The notes under the pieces: model-generated
Told to the model about the DNA's origin: nothing
The model's database searches: none
Seen by the model: only the letters and a program-made list of their open reading frames with translations
Source: Clostridiales bacterium UBA1758
GTDB taxonomy: Bacteria > Bacillota > Clostridia > Oscillospirales > UBA1758
Direction of reading: 5' to 3'
Length of the DNA stretch: 10,016 nt
Assembly: GCA_002315595.1 (NCBI GenBank)
Contig: DCHG01000057.1
Span: 46,939-56,954, forward strand
Position numbers and translations under genes: made by a program
Shown here: positions 6,368 through 10,016 of the stretch, piece by piece
Layout of the letters: every line of letters starts with the position of its first letter
Numbering within the stretch: position 1 is the stretch's first letter

Positions 6368-7248
6368 AAAAATTGCGCATTTTTGATATTCAGCGCGGAT
6401 CCTATGTCGACGGTCCGGGGGTGCGCACGGTGGTGTTTTTTAAGGGCTGCAATCTGAATTGCGCGTGGTGTCACAATCCCGAAAGCAAATCGTCGTTGCC
6501 ACAGATCCTTTTTTACCGCAATCGTTGTGCGGATTGCGGAAGGTGCAATGCGATCTGTCCCGAAAAAGCAATCTTGCCGACGCATGAAACAGATCACGCG
6601 ATCTGTTTGCGTTGCGGAAAATGCGACGTTTTTTGCCCCGAAAATGCCAGAAGCCTTTGCGGACGGGATGCCACCGCCGATGAGATCGTTCGCGATCTTT
6701 TGCGGGATAAGGCATATTTTGACGCAAGCGATGGCGGCGTCACCTTCTCCGGCGGCGAATGTATGTTGCAGATCGACGGACTTGATGAGGTCTTGCGAAA
6801 ATGCAACGACGAAAAGATCCACACGGCGGTTGATACGGCAGGAAATGTTCCGTGGGAGTATTTTGAACGAATTTTGCCGATAACTGACCTTTTTTTGTAC
6901 GATATTAAGCATATTGATGACGAAAAACATCAAATCGGAACGGGCGTATCCAATCGTTTCATTCTCGATAATCTTGCAAAATTGTTAACGCTGTACCCCA
7001 AAAAGGTACTCATCCGTGTCCCGGTGATTCCCGGTTTCAACGATGACCGAACGAGCCTATGCGGGATTGGTAGTTGGCTGACGGAGTTCCCGAAGCCCGT
7101 CGGGGTGGAACTTCTTCCGTATCACAGTATGGGGGAACACAAGGCGGAAGCCGTCGGGGCGAAGCCATTCATCGCACAACCGCCCAAGCCGGAGGAATTC
7201 GAACAACTCAAACGGCTATTTTTTCAACAAATGGAGGGAAACAAATGA
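6364..7248 (+). CDS. Glycyl radical enzyme activase (radical SAM, with two extra [4Fe-4S] cluster motifs)
   Basis: 294 residues. It should reductively cleave S-adenosylmethionine and abstract hydrogen from the glycyl residue of the next-encoded enzyme, under anaerobic conditions in the cytoplasm. The radical SAM signature is CNLNCAWC, with Cys29, Cys33 and Cys36. It is followed by a ferredoxin-like insert with two four-cysteine motifs: Cys55/58/61/65 and Cys81/84/87/91. SAM-binding GGE is at 130-132 in TFSGGE. The insert is typical of activases for dehydratase- and lyase-type glycyl radical enzymes and is lacking in the shorter pyruvate formate-lyase activase, so this is unlikely to be a true PflA. 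The ATG at 6364 has AAGGAAG 7 bases upstream. Its stop overlaps the start of the glycyl radical enzyme (ATGA, 7245-7248), which strongly supports an enzyme-activase pair. Confidence 0.93.
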   Translation: MKKLRIFDIQRGSYVDGPGVRTVVFFKGCNLNCAWCHNPESKSSLPQILFYRNRCADCGRCNAICPEKAILPTHETDHAICLRCGKCDVFCPENARSLCGRDATADEIVRDLLRDKAYFDASDGGVTFSGGECMLQIDGLDEVLRKCNDEKIHTAVDTAGNVPWEYFERILPITDLFLYDIKHIDDEKHQIGTGVSNRFILDNLAKLLTLYPKKVLIRVPVIPGFNDDRTSLCGIGSWLTEFPKPVGVELLPYHSMGEHKAEAVGAKPFIAQPPKPEEFEQLKRLFFQQMEGNK

Positions 7249-9371
7249 ACCGTCGAATGATTGATTTTGCGAATTACACGCTCAACCACGATATTTACCC
7301 CGAAACCGTTTCGGTCACATATGACTCGGATGATGAATTCCTTCCGGAAGCGGAACGAAACGCCAAGCAGGCGATCGAATTTCTGCTTGCACAGACGGTG
7401 GAAATTCCGAATGATGCGAAATTTGTCGGGCTTGTTCGCTTCACCGGATGTCCATCGGGCAATATCTTCAACCGACAGGGGCATTTCTACAACGGGAAAT
7501 TCCTTGAAAAATATTATTTAAAATCCGTCGATGACCTTGTCATCGGCGAATGGGAACATTCCAACGCCGATTTCGGCGAAATTATCCGAAACGGCATTGA
7601 GGGCGTCATTGCCCGTATCAATGCCGCAAGAGAGAAATTTGCGGACGATCCCGAACGCCTTTTCTTTTTGAAGGGTGCCGAAACGGTCTGCTTCGGCATC
7701 ATTTCGTGGGCGAATCTTTGCGCGGACAGATGTGAGGCACTTGCGCGTAATACCGCAGACGAAGCAAGAAAAGCCGAACTGACGACCATGGGGGCGATCC
7801 TGCGCCGTGTTCCGCAGAAGCCCGCACGCACCTTCCGTGAGGCAATGCAATGCCTCTATTTGTGCTTTCACTTTCTGCCCGACAGTATCGGTGCGCCCGA
7901 TCGCTATTTGAGAGAATATTACGAAAAAGATCTCGCCGGGGGACGCATTACGACCGACGAAGCCGAGGATATGATTGCCGAACTTTTGACGATGATCAGC
8001 GCGTTTACGCCGTACACAAGTCCGAATTTCGACAAGGGTGGCGAAAGCCATTTTGCTATCGGCGGATATCTGCCCGACCACAGTGACGGATATTGCGGGC
8101 TATCGCGGCTCATCCTCGATACGATGATGAAACTTCCCCTCGTTCGTCCGCAGGTGACCGTGCGCTGGACGCCGGATATGCCGTATGATGAATTTTACCA
8201 TATCATGGATTGTGAGCGTAACGATAAGGGAAAACGCATTGCGGTCTGCAACGATGTGCCGAGAATTCACGCGTTTGAGCAGTATCTCGACTTGCCGTTT
8301 GAAGAAGCCTGCAAATACATTGTAGTCGGTTGCAACGAGCCGTCATTTGAGGGCGCGATCGACATCACGGGGGCGAATGCGAATATCGGACTTTCTATGG
8401 CGCAGGTATTTGAAAAGCGTCGTGAGCAGGTGATCAGAGCAAAAGATTTTGACGAATTTTATACGATCTACGAGGAAGTCATGTGCCACGACCTTGATCG
8501 GATCATCGAATTGGTCAATCGCTTCAATGCAATGCGTGCTCAGGATATCAATGTGCTGAGTTCGCCGTTCCTTTCGGGTTGTATTGAGCGCGCAAGAAGC
8601 GCAAACGCGGGCGGTTGTGACCGTGCGACGTTTTGTCCGCCACTTGCGGGTTATATCACAGTGGTTGATTCGCTTGCCATCGTCAAACAATTCGTCTATG
8701 ACGGAAAGACATTCACAATGGAAAAACTCTGTGATATGCTCCGTGCCAACTGGGAGGGCTATGAGGATGAACGCCGTATGATCCTCAAAAAGGGGATGTT
8801 CTTCGGTAATGACATCGAGCAATCAAATGCAATGGTCGAACGCTTGAATGCGTCGCTTCACCGCTATGCAAAAACAAGGAGAAGCGTGTTGGGATCGAAG
8901 GTGATCTTCGGTACATATAATGGTTATTGGCAGCATAATGCGTGGCTGGGCGAAAAGACCGGCGCAACGCCTGACGGCAGATACCATGGCGAACCCTTTG
9001 TACTGGGCGTCGGTCAGACGGGCGGAAAAGATGTTGAGGGTATGACGTCACTGCTCAATTCCGCGGTAACTGCGTTTGCGGATGGAGCCGTCAACGGGTC
9101 GGTGGTGTTCAACCTGATGCTTGACGATACGCTTGTGCATAACGATGATAATTTTCCGAAAACGGTAAAACTTCTCGATGCGTATTTCCGTAAAGGCGGA
9201 CTTATGCTTCAACTCAACTATGTATCCCGTGAGGAACTGGTCGATGCACAGAAACACCCCGAAAATTACAAAGGATTGCGCGTCCGAGTCAGTGGATTCA
9301 GCGCATATTTCACCAATCTCAACGAGACACTGCAAAAGGATATCATTGCCCGAACCTCATATTCGAAATAA
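7245..9371 (+). CDS. Glycyl radical enzyme of unassigned substrate (GCxE type, not pyruvate formate-lyase)
   Basis: 708 residues. The C-terminal glycyl radical motif is RVSGFSAYF (681-689) with Gly684, 24 residues from the end. The thiyl cysteine is Cys363 in VGCNEP, with Glu365 two residues on: the Gly-Cys-x-Glu signature of glycerol/propanediol/hydroxyproline dehydratases, choline and isethionate lyases and hydroxyphenylacetate decarboxylase. Pyruvate formate-lyase has Cys-Cys instead. Other family blocks are RYLREYYEKDL (220-230), ADSLA-like VDSLAIVKQFVYD (474-486), ANWEGYED (501-508) and TPDGRYHGEPF (575-585). The ATG at 7245 follows GGAGGG (7233-7238) and overlaps the activase stop; the frame extends upstream to 7074, but only inside the activase gene. 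At 708 residues it is shorter than most characterised GCxE enzymes (about 780-900), mainly because the N-terminal region is reduced. No microcompartment, transporter or downstream enzyme genes adjoin it. Family certain, substrate unknown. Confidence 0.93.
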   Translation: MNRRMIDFANYTLNHDIYPETVSVTYDSDDEFLPEAERNAKQAIEFLLAQTVEIPNDAKFVGLVRFTGCPSGNIFNRQGHFYNGKFLEKYYLKSVDDLVIGEWEHSNADFGEIIRNGIEGVIARINAAREKFADDPERLFFLKGAETVCFGIISWANLCADRCEALARNTADEARKAELTTMGAILRRVPQKPARTFREAMQCLYLCFHFLPDSIGAPDRYLREYYEKDLAGGRITTDEAEDMIAELLTMISAFTPYTSPNFDKGGESHFAIGGYLPDHSDGYCGLSRLILDTMMKLPLVRPQVTVRWTPDMPYDEFYHIMDCERNDKGKRIAVCNDVPRIHAFEQYLDLPFEEACKYIVVGCNEPSFEGAIDITGANANIGLSMAQVFEKRREQVIRAKDFDEFYTIYEEVMCHDLDRIIELVNRFNAMRAQDINVLSSPFLSGCIERARSANAGGCDRATFCPPLAGYITVVDSLAIVKQFVYDGKTFTMEKLCDMLRANWEGYEDERRMILKKGMFFGNDIEQSNAMVERLNASLHRYAKTRRSVLGSKVIFGTYNGYWQHNAWLGEKTGATPDGRYHGEPFVLGVGQTGGKDVEGMTSLLNSAVTAFADGAVNGSVVFNLMLDDTLVHNDDNFPKTVKLLDAYFRKGGLMLQLNYVSREELVDAQKHPENYKGLRVRVSGFSAYFTNLNETLQKDIIARTSYSK

Positions 9372-9420
9372 CTTTTTTGCCTCGTTCGGACAAGAATTGT
9401 CAAATAAGGTGCGTAATAAA

Positions 9421-9449
9421 AAGCCGTGAAGATCAACTCTTCACGGCTT
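9421..9449. terminator. Bidirectional intrinsic terminator between converging genes
   Basis: A 12-bp perfect stem, AAGCCGTGAAGA (9421-9432) with TCTTCACGGCTT (9438-9449), has a 5-base loop. On the plus strand it is followed by AAATTTATT and can end the glycyl radical enzyme transcript 50 bases past its stop. On the minus strand the run TTTTTATTA follows, a better tail, ending the acetyltransferase transcript. Nothing else is seen in 9372-9482. Confidence 0.85.
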
Positions 9450-9482
9450 AAATTTATTGGTGAATTTATGCTGATAACCGGC

Positions 9483-10016
9483 TTAAAACTTATCCGATGC
9501 GGAAACGCTGAAGGGGAGGGGGAGCCAGTTATTTTTCAACGGATTTAAACTGCGGCAGAGGGCGGTGCCCATACCGAACACACGACGGATCGCCTCGATG
9601 CCTTCAAAAGACGCATCCGCGGGAGTGTCGGTTTCGACCACGGTGCTTTTACCGTTGTTGACCGTAATAGAGAACTTTTTGCCGTCCAATTCCAACACTG
9701 CGTTTCCGAACTGACAGTTTCCTTCGGCACAACGCAATGCCATTGCGGCTCTCAACACGGGCAACCAATGGAAAACGCGGATCATTTCCTGATTTTCCAC
9801 GGAATAGTTGTCGCAGGTGGCAAGCCACGCCTCGATTCGATCGACCTGATATGGATGTGCGCTGACCGTGAATGCGTCGCCGCGTAAAGTACTCCACGCT
9901 TTGAGCACCGTATCCCGGATGGGCTCGTTTTGGAGGACAAGTTCCAAAATCGTCCCGTCATCGCAGGCGAGAAGGTACCCGACAAAACTTCCGTCCATCA
10001 ATATCGCCCACGGCAG
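9483..10016 (-). CDS. Eis-like GNAT-family N-acetyltransferase, C-terminal part (N-terminus outside window)
   Basis: 177 codons plus stop, open to the right edge, so 5'-partial. Residues 1-30 (AILMDGSFVGYLLA and following) resemble the tail of one GNAT fold, where a strand with GY precedes the second half of the Eis-type double GNAT. Residues 78-90 (MIRVFHWLPVLRA) and the following beta-rich stretch up to GIEAIRRVFGMG match the sterol-carrier-like C-terminal domain of Eis proteins. The protein ends in Phe; in mycobacterial Eis the C-terminal Phe carboxylate takes part in catalysis, so this end may be functional (inference). Eis relatives acetylate amines, including aminoglycosides, but many clostridial homologues have unknown substrates. 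The acetyl-CoA loop lies outside the window. No resistance claim can be made. Confidence 0.7.
   Translation of the reverse strand: MPWAILMDGSFVGYLLACDDGTILELVLQNEPIRDTVLKAWSTLRGDAFTVSAHPYQVDRIEAWLATCDNYSVENQEMIRVFHWLPVLRAAMALRCAEGNCQFGNAVLELDGKKFSITVNNGKSTVVETDTPADASFEGIEAIRRVFGMGTALCRSLNPLKNNWLPLPFSVSASDKF

Noticed and set aside
6184..6933. Minus-strand ORF of 249 codons opposite the activase
   Set aside because: It is antisense to the radical SAM and ferredoxin motifs; no ribosome site or family motif was seen. The same reasoning applies to minus-strand ORFs at 3944-4633, 5517-6170, 7518-8081 and 8343-8822.
7074..7244. Upstream extension of the glycyl radical enzyme by 57 codons
   Set aside because: This stretch is the out-of-frame end of the activase; GGAGGG and the ATGA overlap fix the start at 7245.
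6364..9371. Annotation of the pair as pyruvate formate-lyase and PflA
   Set aside because: The enzyme has GCNE rather than the Cys-Cys active site, and the activase carries the two-cluster ferredoxin insert that PflA lacks.
9483..10016. Aminoglycoside resistance gene
   Set aside because: Only the C-terminal Eis-like part is visible, and most homologues of this type in Clostridia are of unknown substrate.

Overview
The window looks like a chromosomal segment of an anaerobic, low-to-medium GC Bacillota, most likely a Clostridia-class (gut-type) bacterium. The evidence is a yqfD sporulation gene directly followed by phoH, ybeY and era (a Firmicutes housekeeping order), strong AGGAGG-type ribosome binding sites, sigma-A-like promoters, an oxygen-sensitive glycyl radical enzyme with its activase, and a secreted BspA-like leucine-rich-repeat protein. 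The taxonomic placement is inference; no rRNA gene is present.

Layout. (1) 1-579, minus strand: the N-terminal part of a secreted BspA-like (LRR_5) protein that runs off the left edge. (2) 580-807: a regulatory gap with a good minus-strand promoter, a 10-bp perfect inverted repeat just upstream of its -35 box, and an intrinsic terminator lying between that promoter and the LRR gene. (3) 808-2397, minus strand: a cytoplasmic-type family 20 glycoside hydrolase (beta-N-acetylhexosaminidase-like) with its own clear promoter. (4) 2561-6143, plus strand: the conserved cluster yqfD-phoH-ybeY-era, closed by a hairpin terminator at 6233-6265. (5) 6284-9371, plus strand: a likely promoter, a 10-codon leader ORF, a glycyl radical enzyme activase and a short, unassigned glycyl radical enzyme, chained by ATGA stop/start overlaps. 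(6) 9421-9449: a strong hairpin that can terminate both converging transcripts. (7) 9483-10016, minus strand: the C-terminal part of an Eis-like GNAT acetyltransferase, cut by the right edge.

How the genes fit together. The central cluster is core biology: YqfD (sporulation membrane protein), PhoH-like ATPase, YbeY (rRNA maturation endonuclease) and Era (30S assembly GTPase). The last three point to ribosome/RNA maturation. The activase and glycyl radical enzyme form a two-protein anaerobic radical enzyme system: the activase uses S-adenosylmethionine and iron-sulfur clusters to place the radical on Gly684 of its partner. The partner has the Gly-Cys-x-Glu active-site signature of the dehydratase/lyase/decarboxylase group but is shorter than the characterised members, and nothing next to it reveals the substrate. 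This pair is the most promising candidate for undescribed biochemistry here. I see no mobile element, CRISPR array, tRNA or rRNA. All functions are assigned by eye from motifs, without database searches.
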